This document shows positions 55,118 to 63,086 of a stretch of 64,000 bases of DNA, one piece after another. The stretch lies in the NCBI GenBank assembly GCA_017305535.1, contig JAFKKN010000004.1, forward strand, positions 248,001 to 312,000, given 5' to 3'. Both the position numbers and the translations under genes were made by a program. Position 1 is the stretch's first letter. Each line of letters starts with the position of its first letter. The notes under the pieces were generated by a model. That model saw only the letters and a list, made by a program, of their open reading frames with translations, was not told the DNA's origin and did not search any database. Source of the stretch: Hyphomicrobiales bacterium (lineage in GTDB: Bacteria > Pseudomonadota > Alphaproteobacteria > Rhizobiales > Xanthobacteraceae).

Positions 55118-56413
55118 ATGCCCGCACCGAAACCGCCCGCCTTCGAGACCCTCAGCCTCTATGCCGGCCAGCATCCGGACCCGGTGACCGGATCGCGCGC
55201 GGTCCCGATCTACCAGACCACGTCCTTCATGTTTCAGGACGCCGACCACGCGGCGGCGCTGTTCAACCTCGAACGCCCCGGCCACATCTACACCCGCATC
55301 TCCAACCCGACGGTGTCGGTGCTTGAAGAACGCATCGCGGCGCTGGAAGGCGGCGTCGGCGCGGTCTGCACCGCCAGCGGCATGGCGGCGCTGCATCTCG
55401 CCATCGCCACCTTGGTGAGCGCCGGCGAGCACATCGTCGCCTCGTCCTCGCTCTATGGCGGTTCGATCAATATCCTGACCCATACGCTGCCGCGCTTCGG
55501 CATCACCACCACTTTCGTCAATCCGCGCGACCACGACGGGATGCGCGCCGCGATCAAGGACAACACACGGCTGGTGATCGGCGAGACCATCGGCAATCCC
55601 GGCATGGAGGTGCTGGACATTCCGAAGGTGGCGCAGATCGCGCACGACGCGAAAATCCCGCTCCTCGTCGACAACACCTTCGCCACGCCTTATCTGAGCC
55701 GGCCGATCGAACTCGGCGCCGACATCGTGATGAACTCCGCCACCAAGTGGCTCGGCGGCCATGGCATCGCCATCGGCGGCGTGCTGGTCGACAGCGGCCG
55801 CTTCAACTGGCGCGCGTCGGGCAAATTCCCGGTGCTGACCGAACCCTATGCCGGCTACCACGGCATCGTGTTCGACGAGCAGTTCGGGCCGATCGCCTTC
55901 ATGATGCGCGCGCGCACCGAGGGCCTGCGCGATTTCGGCGCGTGCCTGTCGCCGACCAATGCCTTCCAGATTCTGCAAGGCATCGAGACGCTCGGCCCGC
56001 GCATGGATCGCCACATGGCGAACACCAAGGCGGTGCTGGATTTCCTCACGGCCAACAAGGCCGTGGACTGGGTGCTGCATCCCTCGCTGCAAAACCATCC
56101 CGATTACGAACTGGCGAAGACGCTGCTACCGCGTGGCGCGGGCTCGATCATCTCGTTCGGCATCAAGGGCGGCCGCGCCGCCGGCAAGAAATTCCTCGAA
56201 ACGCTGCGCATGATCAGCCATCTCGCCAATGTCGGCGACGCCAAGACGCTGGTGATCCATCCCGGCAGCACCACGCATCAGCAGATGGACGCCGAACAGC
56301 TCAAGGCCGCCGGCATCGGCGAGGAAATGGTGCGGCTCTCGGTCGGCATCGAGGCAGCGCAGGACATCCTCGACGATCTCGGCCAGGCGCTCCGCATCTC
56401 GCAGAAGGTTTAA
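55118..56413 (+). CDS. metY: O-acetylhomoserine sulfhydrylase
   Basis: This 431-residue PLP enzyme belongs to the Cys/Met metabolism family; the PLP lysine is in SATKWLGGHG. Length and the TLSLYAGQHPDPVTGSRAVP-type start fit O-acetylhomoserine aminocarboxypropyltransferase, which makes homocysteine from O-acetylhomoserine and sulfide. It is followed after 3 bp by an alpha/beta hydrolase gene, so the two are co-transcribed. Confidence 0.92.
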   Translation: MPAPKPPAFETLSLYAGQHPDPVTGSRAVPIYQTTSFMFQDADHAAALFNLERPGHIYTRISNPTVSVLEERIAALEGGVGAVCTASGMAALHLAIATLVSAGEHIVASSSLYGGSINILTHTLPRFGITTTFVNPRDHDGMRAAIKDNTRLVIGETIGNPGMEVLDIPKVAQIAHDAKIPLLVDNTFATPYLSRPIELGADIVMNSATKWLGGHGIAIGGVLVDSGRFNWRASGKFPVLTEPYAGYHGIVFDEQFGPIAFMMRARTEGLRDFGACLSPTNAFQILQGIETLGPRMDRHMANTKAVLDFLTANKAVDWVLHPSLQNHPDYELAKTLLPRGAGSIISFGIKGGRAAGKKFLETLRMISHLANVGDAKTLVIHPGSTTHQQMDAEQLKAAGIGEEMVRLSVGIEAAQDILDDLGQALRISQKV

Positions 56414-56416
56414 GCC

Positions 56417-57199
56417 ATGCAGCTCAAGGTCAACGGGATCGACACCTTCATCGCCTGCGGCGGTCGCGACTTCGACGCATCGCTGCCGACCGTGGTGATG
56501 CTGCACGGCGCGGGCTTCGACTCATCGACATGGTCGCTGCACAGCCGCTGGTTCGCGCATCACGGCTATAACCTGCTGGCGCCCGACCTGCCGGGCCACG
56601 GCCATTCCGGTGGCAAGCCACTTGCGAGCATCGCGGAGCTGGCCGACTGGACCGCAGCGTTGATCGCGGCGGCGGGTGCAAAAGACGCGTGGCTGATCGG
56701 CCATTCAATGGGTTCGCTGATCGCGATCGAGACTGCGGCGCGGCATCCCGACAAGGTGACGAAGCTCAGCCTGCTCGGCACATCCGCCGCGATGGCGGTC
56801 GGGCCCGAGTTGTTACAGAACGCCAAGGACAACGACCCCGGCGCCATCGACATGATGTCGATCTGGGGCCTCGGCTTCCACGCCGAACTCGGCGGCTGCC
56901 CGCTGCCCGGCCTGTGGATGCATGGCGGCGCGCAGCGCGTGCTGAAAACCACCGCGCGCGACGTGTTGTTCACTGATCTCTCTGCCTGCAACGCCTATCA
57001 GGGCGCGCTCGATGCCGCGGCGAAGATCAAGGTGCCGGTGACGCTGATCCTCGGCGAGCGCGATATGATGACGCCGCTAAAATCCGGCAAGGCGCTGGGC
57101 GCGGCGCTGTCCGATGCGCGCACCGTGGTGTTGCCGGGTGCGGGTCACATGATGATGCTGGAGCAGCCCGAACAGACGCTGGCGGCACTGCGGGGATGA
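56417..57199 (+). CDS. Alpha/beta hydrolase
   Basis: This 260-residue protein has the nucleophile elbow GHSMGS, an oxyanion segment VVMLHGAGFDSSTW and the catalytic His in PGAGHMMMLEQPE. It is a cytoplasmic hydrolase of unknown substrate. The ATG lies 3 bp after the metY stop. Coupling to metY might suggest an ester or acyl-homoserine-type substrate, but this is speculation from position. Confidence 0.85.
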   Translation: MQLKVNGIDTFIACGGRDFDASLPTVVMLHGAGFDSSTWSLHSRWFAHHGYNLLAPDLPGHGHSGGKPLASIAELADWTAALIAAAGAKDAWLIGHSMGSLIAIETAARHPDKVTKLSLLGTSAAMAVGPELLQNAKDNDPGAIDMMSIWGLGFHAELGGCPLPGLWMHGGAQRVLKTTARDVLFTDLSACNAYQGALDAAAKIKVPVTLILGERDMMTPLKSGKALGAALSDARTVVLPGAGHMMMLEQPEQTLAALRG

Positions 57200-57239
57200 G
57201 ACCTCTCACGTCAGTGGGATGGCATTGCGCACCAACGTC

Positions 57240-57444
57240 GTCATGGCCGGGCTTGTCCCGGCCATCCACGTCTTCGTATTGAAGCGTGACCATGGCGAGA
57301 CTCGCGCCCTATCAGCCGTCATTGCGAGCGAAGCGAAAAAATACAGAGCGCCACGAAGCAGGACTGGATTGCTTCGTCGCTGCGCTCCTCGCAATGACGA
57401 AAGGGGCTCAAAACGTGGATGGCCGGGACAAGCCCGGCCATGAC
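57240..57444. repeat. Family 1 repeat interrupted by a family 3 repeat
   Basis: The left family 1 arm GTCATGGCCGGGCTTGTCCC (57240 onward) and right arm GGGACAAGCCCGGCCATGAC (to 57444) are separated by a complete family 3 element at 57317-57399 with ends CGTCATTGCGAG and CTCGCAATGACG. The whole gap 57200-57503 contains nothing else. Confidence 0.85.
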
Positions 57445-57503
57445 GAATGGAAATGCTGATGTCGAAATATTGACGTCAGCAATGCGGGCACTGTCGCCTC
57501 GCC

Positions 57504-58427
57504 TCACACCTTCAGCGTATCGCCGCCCTTGAGATGCAGAATCTCGCGCGCCTGATCGGGCGACGCCACTTCGAGCCCCAGCCCCTCGATGATCTTGCGC
57601 ACGGCGCGGACCTGTTCGGCGTTCGACTCCGCCAAGCGCCCCGGCCCGCCCCACAGCGAGTCTTCGAGGCCGACGCGGACGTTGCCGCCCATCGCCGCCG
57701 CCATCGCCGCGATCGGCAGTTGATTGCGGCCCGCGCCGAGCACCGACCAGCGATACTTGTCGCCGAACAGCCGATCCGCGGTGCGCTTCATGTGCATCAC
57801 TTCATCCGGATGCGCGCCGATGCCGCCCTGCAGGCCGAACACCGTCTGCACGAACAGCGGCGGCTTCACCAGCCCTTCCATCAGGAAGTAGTTGAGGTTG
57901 TGCAGATGCGCGGTGTCGTAGCATTCGAACTCGAAGCGCGTGCCGGATTCCGACAACGTGCGCAGCACGAACTCGATATCCTTGAAGGTGTTGCGGAACA
58001 CGATGTCCTTGTTCTCGAGATGCTTGCGCTCCCAGTCGTGCTTGAAATCCTTGAAGCGGTTGAGCATGCCGAACAGGCCGAAATTCATCGAGCCCATGTT
58101 GAGCGACGCCACTTCCGGCTGATATACCGCCGCCGGGCGCACGCGCTCCTCCACCATCATGGTCGGCGAGCCGCCGGTGGTGAGATTCACCACACAGTTC
58201 GAACGCTGCTTGATGATTTTCAGGAACGGCGCGAAGGCTTCCGGCGACTGGTCCGGCTGCCCCGTTTCGACATTGCGCGCGTGCAGATGCACGATGGCGG
58301 CGCCCGCCTCCGCCGCGCCGATGGCGGCGTCCGCGATCTCTTGCGGCGTCACCGGCAAGGCCTTCGACATCGACGGCGTGTGGATCGCGCCGGTGACGGC
58401 GCAGGTGATGATGACTTTACGACTCAT
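57504..58427 (-). CDS. Beta-keto acid cleavage enzyme (BKACE, DUF849)
   Basis: This 307-residue protein is a DUF849/BKACE enzyme: ITCAVTGAIHTPSMS at the start, the zinc ligands in VHLHAR, and the late LEDSLWGGPGRLA. BKACEs condense a beta-keto acid with acetyl-CoA and release acetoacetyl-CoA plus a shorter acid. CAAGGAAG precedes ATG 58427. Gene order with the dehydrogenase upstream suggests the substrate is the keto acid made by that enzyme, as in 3-dehydrocarnitine cleavage. Confidence 0.9.
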   Translation of the reverse strand: MSRKVIITCAVTGAIHTPSMSKALPVTPQEIADAAIGAAEAGAAIVHLHARNVETGQPDQSPEAFAPFLKIIKQRSNCVVNLTTGGSPTMMVEERVRPAAVYQPEVASLNMGSMNFGLFGMLNRFKDFKHDWERKHLENKDIVFRNTFKDIEFVLRTLSESGTRFEFECYDTAHLHNLNYFLMEGLVKPPLFVQTVFGLQGGIGAHPDEVMHMKRTADRLFGDKYRWSVLGAGRNQLPIAAMAAAMGGNVRVGLEDSLWGGPGRLAESNAEQVRAVRKIIEGLGLEVASPDQAREILHLKGGDTLKV

Positions 58428-58467
58428 GACAGGCTTCCTTGCTTGATCGAAATGGAATGGACCGCGC

Positions 58468-59427
58468 TCACGCTTCGCTCGCGGCTTGTTTCTGCTTGTG
58501 CGCGGCCAGCGCCGCAAGGCGTTCGTTGCGACGTCGCGTCAGCGACGCGAGGCGTTCGGGCGTCGCCTGATGCGGCCATGCCGCGACGACTTGATCGACA
58601 TTCGGGCTTTCATACACCGAAGGACCGGCCGCGCCCTTCGCCAGTTCCTTGTAGAAGCCGGTATAGCGCGCGCAGTAATCGGCGATGCCGCCCGGCGCGT
58701 TGAGTTCGATGGTTTCCATCGGCCCGAGGAACGACCAGCGCAGGCCGAGGCCGTTCTTCACGGTGTGGTCGAGGTCTTCCGCCGAGACGTAGCCCTCGCC
58801 CACCAGACGAAACGCTTCCGCCAGCAGCGCGCCCTGCAAACGATTGAGCACAAAACCGTTGATCTCACGATTGACCGTCACCGGCACCTGACCGATGGCG
58901 AGATAGACCTCGCGTGCACGGGCGATGGTGTCGGGCGAGGTCCACGGCGCGCCGCACAGTTCGACCAGCGGCACCAGATGCGGCGGGTTGACCGGATGGC
59001 CGACCAGGCAGCGCGCACGACCCGGCAGGTTTTCCGTGAAGCGCGATGCGACGATGGCGGAGGTGGATGACGCAAGGATCGCGCCCGGCGGTGCAAGACG
59101 ATCGAGCTCCTTGAAGATCGCGATCTTGTCCTCGATTTTCTCCGGGCCGTTCTCCTGCACGAAGCTCACGCCGGTGACGGCGTCCGCGAGATCGCGCGCC
59201 ACCGTGAGCCGCTTCGCCGCGCCCTCGGGATCGTCGCACAGCCCATGCCGCGCCAGCCCGCGCAACTCATCGGCGATGCGCTGCGGTGCGGCTTCAAGCG
59301 TCGGTGCATGCGGATCGGTGAGCCGCACCTGCCATCCGGCACGGGCAAAAATCGCGGCCCAGGCGCAACCGATCAGGCCCGTTCCGACGATGGCGACAGT
59401 TTTCGGCTCCGACATATTAACGCTCAT
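58468..59427 (-). CDS. 3-hydroxyacyl-CoA/L-carnitine-type dehydrogenase
   Basis: This 319-residue NAD-dependent dehydrogenase has the Rossmann start VAIVGTGLIGCAWA, the catalytic-type segment GHPVNPPHLVPLVEL and NREINGFVLNRLQGALLAEA. It matches the short L-carnitine/L-gulonate dehydrogenase branch of the 3-hydroxyacyl-CoA dehydrogenase family. The start could be 59427 or 59415. It lies 40 bp before a BKACE gene, a pairing known from carnitine breakdown. Confidence 0.85.
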   Translation of the reverse strand: MSVNMSEPKTVAIVGTGLIGCAWAAIFARAGWQVRLTDPHAPTLEAAPQRIADELRGLARHGLCDDPEGAAKRLTVARDLADAVTGVSFVQENGPEKIEDKIAIFKELDRLAPPGAILASSTSAIVASRFTENLPGRARCLVGHPVNPPHLVPLVELCGAPWTSPDTIARAREVYLAIGQVPVTVNREINGFVLNRLQGALLAEAFRLVGEGYVSAEDLDHTVKNGLGLRWSFLGPMETIELNAPGGIADYCARYTGFYKELAKGAAGPSVYESPNVDQVVAAWPHQATPERLASLTRRRNERLAALAAHKQKQAASEA

Positions 59428-59467
59428 CCCGCATAGATTGAATCGGATACACTACATCTTCCCCGCC

Positions 59468-59554
59468 GTCATGCCCGCGCTTGTCGCGGGCATCCACGTC
59501 TTGGAAACTTCAGCAAGAGAAGACGTGGATGGCCGGGACAAGCCCGGCCATGAC
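59468..59554. repeat. Palindromic intergenic repeat, family 1
   Basis: GTCATGCCCGCGCTTGTCGC and GGGACAAGCCCGGCCATGAC bound the element with CCACGTCTTGG and AGACGTGG inner arms. It lies inside the presumed transcription unit between the transporter fusion and the dehydrogenase. Confidence 0.85.
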
Positions 59555-59572
59555 GAAAGTGGTAAGCCTCTT

Positions 59573-62092
59573 TCACAACCACAGCACCTTGCGGCGCAGG
59601 TCGAGATCGTCGCGCAGGGCGCGCGACGGCCCTTGATGAATCACCCGACCGCGCTCCAGCGCGACGGTGGTGTCCGACAAAGCCAGCGCGAGATCGAGAT
59701 GGTGATCGACGATAATGATGGCGACTTCCTTGCGCAATCGATCGAACGTCTCGAACAGTTGTTCGACCACCGCCGGTGCCAACCCCTCGAACGGCTCGTC
59801 CAATAGCAGCACGCGAACGTCGCCGGAGAGAGCGCGCGCCACCGCGACCATCTGCTGCTCGCCGCCGGAGAGATAATCCGCCGGGCTGTCGAGCCGCTCG
59901 CGGATACGCGGGAAGTAGTCGTAGATGCGTTCGCGGGTCCAGTGGATGCCGTGGCCGGTCTGGCGCTTGAGGCCGCCGAGTTCGAGATTCTGCGCGACGC
60001 TCATACCGGCGAACAGGCCGCGCCCCTGCGGCACGTAGCCGATGCCGAGTCGCGCGCATTCGGCGGACGGTCGGCCCGCGAGATCATGACCCGCCAGTTT
60101 GATCGCGCCGTTCGCCGCCGGCGCGATGCCGATCAGCGTTTTCAGCAGCGTCGATTTGCCGGCGCCGTTGCGGCCGAGCAGCGCGATGATCTCGTTATGA
60201 TGCAGCGTGAAGCCGACATCGTTGAGGATGTGGCTCTTGCCGTAGAAGGTATCGACGTTCGACACCTCCAGCAGCGGCTCCGGCGTTGCCGCTGCCTCGC
60301 GCGGCTTTGCCGCCACCGCCGCAGCACCGGAGCCGATATAGACCTCCTGCACCTTGGCGCTGCCGCGCGCGTCCTCTACTGAGCCGTCGAGCAGCACGCG
60401 GCCCTCGTTCATCACGGTGATCCGGTCGGCCAGTTGAAACACGCGGTCGATGTCGTGCTCGACCAAGAGAACTGGCAAGTCGGACGAGATGCGCTTGATG
60501 ATGGCGCCAATGCGCTCGCGTTCGGCGGCGGCGAGCCCCGCCAGCGGTTCGTCGAGCAGCAGCACGCGCGGCGCGGTGGCGAGCGCGACGCCCATGTCCA
60601 AGAGCCGCTGCCCGCCATAAGACAATGCGCCCGCTTCCGCGCGCTCGATGCCGGCGAGGCCGAGATAGCGGATCACATCATCCGTCTCGCGATTGATGTC
60701 CGCGATCGAGAGTGCGTTGGTCCACGGATCGAAGCGGCGCGGATGGCGGGCCTGCACCGCGAGGCGAATGTTTTCGCCAACGCTCAGCGCCGGAAACAGG
60801 TTGGTGATCTGGAACGAGCGGCCGATGCCGGCGCTGGCGATGGCTTCCGGCGTGCGGCCCGCGATGGGTTTGCCAAGTAACGTCACCGCGCCACTATCTG
60901 GCGCGAACATGCCGGAGAGAAGATTGAACGCCGAGGTCTTGCCCGCGCCGTTCGGGCCGATCAACGCATGCAAGGTCCGGTCCGCCACCGCGATATCGAC
61001 GCCTTGCACTGCCTTGATGCCGCCGAAGCTTTTCACAATATTGTCGGCGGCCAGCACCGCGCCATCGACATGTGCGGTCGGACGCAAGAAGTCCGGCAGC
61101 GGCAGCGCCTCGATCTTGCGCGCTGACATCGCGGCGTCTTCCACCACCTTCTTGCGGAACGGCGCGGTGGCGCGCTCCCACACGCCGACGAGGCCGGTGG
61201 GCGAGAACACCACGAAGGCGACGAAGATCAGGCCGAGCCAGAACAGCCAGTTCTCGGTGTAGATCGAGAGGAACTCGCGGAACAGCACGTAGAACAACGC
61301 GCCGATGGCCGGGCCGATAAAGCTGCGCATGCCGCCGATCACCACCATCGCCAGCAGTTCGCCGGAGAAGGCAACGTTGATCGGATCGGCCGATGTCATG
61401 CGGTTCTTGTAGAGCAGCAGGATGCCGGCGAGCCCGGTGATCGAGGCCGACAGCACGAAGGCCGCGAGCTTGTAGTGATTGACGGGATAGCCGAGGAAGC
61501 GCGCGCGCTGCTCGTTCTCGCGGATCGCCACCAGCACCGAGCCGACAGTGGAATTGTGGAAGCGCCACAGCACGATCAGCACGACAAAGGCAATCGCCGC
61601 CACCAGCCAGTAGTAATTGGTGGAGGATTCGAAATCGATGCCGAACCACGTCGGCCGGGTGATGCCGCCAAGCCCGTTCTCGCCGCCGGTCACGTCGGTC
61701 CAGCGGAACGCGACGACATAGAGCATCGCCGCCAGCGCCAAGGTCAGCAGCGCGAAATAAACGCCGCGCCGGCGCAGGAACAGGTAGCCGAACGGCGCGG
61801 CCAACAACGCCACGATGACGACGCCGCCGATCACCGGGCCAATGAACGATCCCGGCATCAGGTCGCGCTGAAGCATCGCCGCCGCATAAGCCGCCAGCCC
61901 GAACCATGCGCCGTGGCCGAACGAAACGAGGCCGGTGGTGCCGACGAGAATGTTGAGCGCCATGCAGGCCATGGCGAACACCACCACTTCGGTCGCTGAC
62001 GTCATGGTGAGGCCGAGCGCCAGCAGCACCGGCGGCAACACGATGAGGCTGACGAAAGCAGCAATGAGCGGCGCAGGAAACAACTGTCGCAT
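59573..62092 (-). CDS. LivM-LivG-LivF triple-fusion HAAT transporter protein
   Basis: This 839-residue protein joins three normally separate subunits. Residues 1-310 are a LivM permease (GTTGLVSFGHGAWFGLA near 51-67). Residues 348-588 are a LivG ATPase with Walker A at 379-387, LSYGGQ at 490-495, Walker B at 510-516 and H-loop His546. Residues 607-839 are a LivF ATPase with Walker A at 640-648, LSGGEQQ at 741-747 and Walker B at 761-767; its switch segment reads VDHHLD. No frameshift is involved. A separate LivH gene lies 3 bp upstream in transcription order. One fused chain would fix 1:1:1 stoichiometry. Confidence 0.92.
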   Translation of the reverse strand: MRQLFPAPLIAAFVSLIVLPPVLLALGLTMTSATEVVVFAMACMALNILVGTTGLVSFGHGAWFGLAAYAAAMLQRDLMPGSFIGPVIGGVVIVALLAAPFGYLFLRRRGVYFALLTLALAAMLYVVAFRWTDVTGGENGLGGITRPTWFGIDFESSTNYYWLVAAIAFVVLIVLWRFHNSTVGSVLVAIRENEQRARFLGYPVNHYKLAAFVLSASITGLAGILLLYKNRMTSADPINVAFSGELLAMVVIGGMRSFIGPAIGALFYVLFREFLSIYTENWLFWLGLIFVAFVVFSPTGLVGVWERATAPFRKKVVEDAAMSARKIEALPLPDFLRPTAHVDGAVLAADNIVKSFGGIKAVQGVDIAVADRTLHALIGPNGAGKTSAFNLLSGMFAPDSGAVTLLGKPIAGRTPEAIASAGIGRSFQITNLFPALSVGENIRLAVQARHPRRFDPWTNALSIADINRETDDVIRYLGLAGIERAEAGALSYGGQRLLDMGVALATAPRVLLLDEPLAGLAAAERERIGAIIKRISSDLPVLLVEHDIDRVFQLADRITVMNEGRVLLDGSVEDARGSAKVQEVYIGSGAAAVAAKPREAAATPEPLLEVSNVDTFYGKSHILNDVGFTLHHNEIIALLGRNGAGKSTLLKTLIGIAPAANGAIKLAGHDLAGRPSAECARLGIGYVPQGRGLFAGMSVAQNLELGGLKRQTGHGIHWTRERIYDYFPRIRERLDSPADYLSGGEQQMVAVARALSGDVRVLLLDEPFEGLAPAVVEQLFETFDRLRKEVAIIIVDHHLDLALALSDTTVALERGRVIHQGPSRALRDDLDLRRKVLWL

Positions 62093-62095
62093 TGT

Positions 62096-62968
62096 TTATT
62101 GCTCCAGCCGCGTCATGCGTTCGCCGAACAAGCCGCGCGGCCGGAACAACAGCACCAGCAACATCAGCAGATAGATCGCGGCGGTGGAGGCCGCCGAATA
62201 GCCGATGCCGACCATCACGCCCTTCACCAACCCGACCAGCAGTGCCGCGACGACGACGCCCCAGAACGAGCCGAGCCCGCCGATCACCACCACGACGAAA
62301 GCCGGCGTGATGATTTCGTTGCCCATCGCCGGATGCACCGCGTAGATCGGCGCCAGCAACACACCCGCGAGACCCGCGAGCCCGATGCCCAGCGCCGCGA
62401 CCGCCGCCATGTAAGGCTGCAACGAAATGCCGAGCGCGCCGACCATGTCCGGGTTCTGCACCCCGGCGCGCACCACGCGGCCGAACGGCGTCTTCTGCAA
62501 CAGGAACCAGAGCCCGGCGACACAGGCGACCGCGATGCCGATCAACACCACGCGATAGAACGAATAGATGAAGCTGCCCACCACCACCTGCCCGCGCAGC
62601 TCCTGCGGGATCGAATACGACAACGGCGGCGCACCGAAAATCATGCGTAGCGCCTGCTCCGCCACCATGGCGAGGCCGAAGGTGAGCAGCAGCGACAGGA
62701 TCGGATCGGAGCGATAGAAGCGGCGAAACAACGTGCGCTCGATGACGATGCCGAGCAGCGCCACCAGCACCGGCGACAACACCAGCGCACCGCCGAAGCC
62801 GAGATAGGGGGAGATCACCAGCGTCAGATACGCGCCGATGGCGAAGAACGCGCCATGCGCGAGGTTGACGATGCCGCCGAGCGAGAAGATCAGCGACAGA
62901 CCGAGCGCGATCAGGAGATAATAGACGCCGTCTAGCAATCCGTTGAGGATCTGCTGCATCAGGAGCAT
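62096..62968 (-). CDS. livH: HAAT ABC transporter permease, LivH type
   Basis: This 290-residue permease has the LivH start QILNGLLDGVYYLLIALGLS, then GGIVNLAHGAFFAIGAY and the C-terminal IGGLGSFWG. It pairs with the LivM part of the fused protein encoded 3 bp downstream. The frame is open upstream to 63130, but ATG 62968 or 62959 fits the family N-terminus; no strong ribosome site decides between them. Confidence 0.9.
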   Translation of the reverse strand: MLLMQQILNGLLDGVYYLLIALGLSLIFSLGGIVNLAHGAFFAIGAYLTLVISPYLGFGGALVLSPVLVALLGIVIERTLFRRFYRSDPILSLLLTFGLAMVAEQALRMIFGAPPLSYSIPQELRGQVVVGSFIYSFYRVVLIGIAVACVAGLWFLLQKTPFGRVVRAGVQNPDMVGALGISLQPYMAAVAALGIGLAGLAGVLLAPIYAVHPAMGNEIITPAFVVVVIGGLGSFWGVVVAALLVGLVKGVMVGIGYSAASTAAIYLLMLLVLLFRPRGLFGERMTRLEQ

Positions 62969-63086
62969 GGACACGGCAAGGCCCTCGGCTGCGGCGGGAT
63001 AATAACGATGCACGCCGCAGGACGGCGCGGGCAAGAAAGGAATGACGGCCGGACGGGTCAGCGTCCGGCCGCAGTCAATGTCCCGA

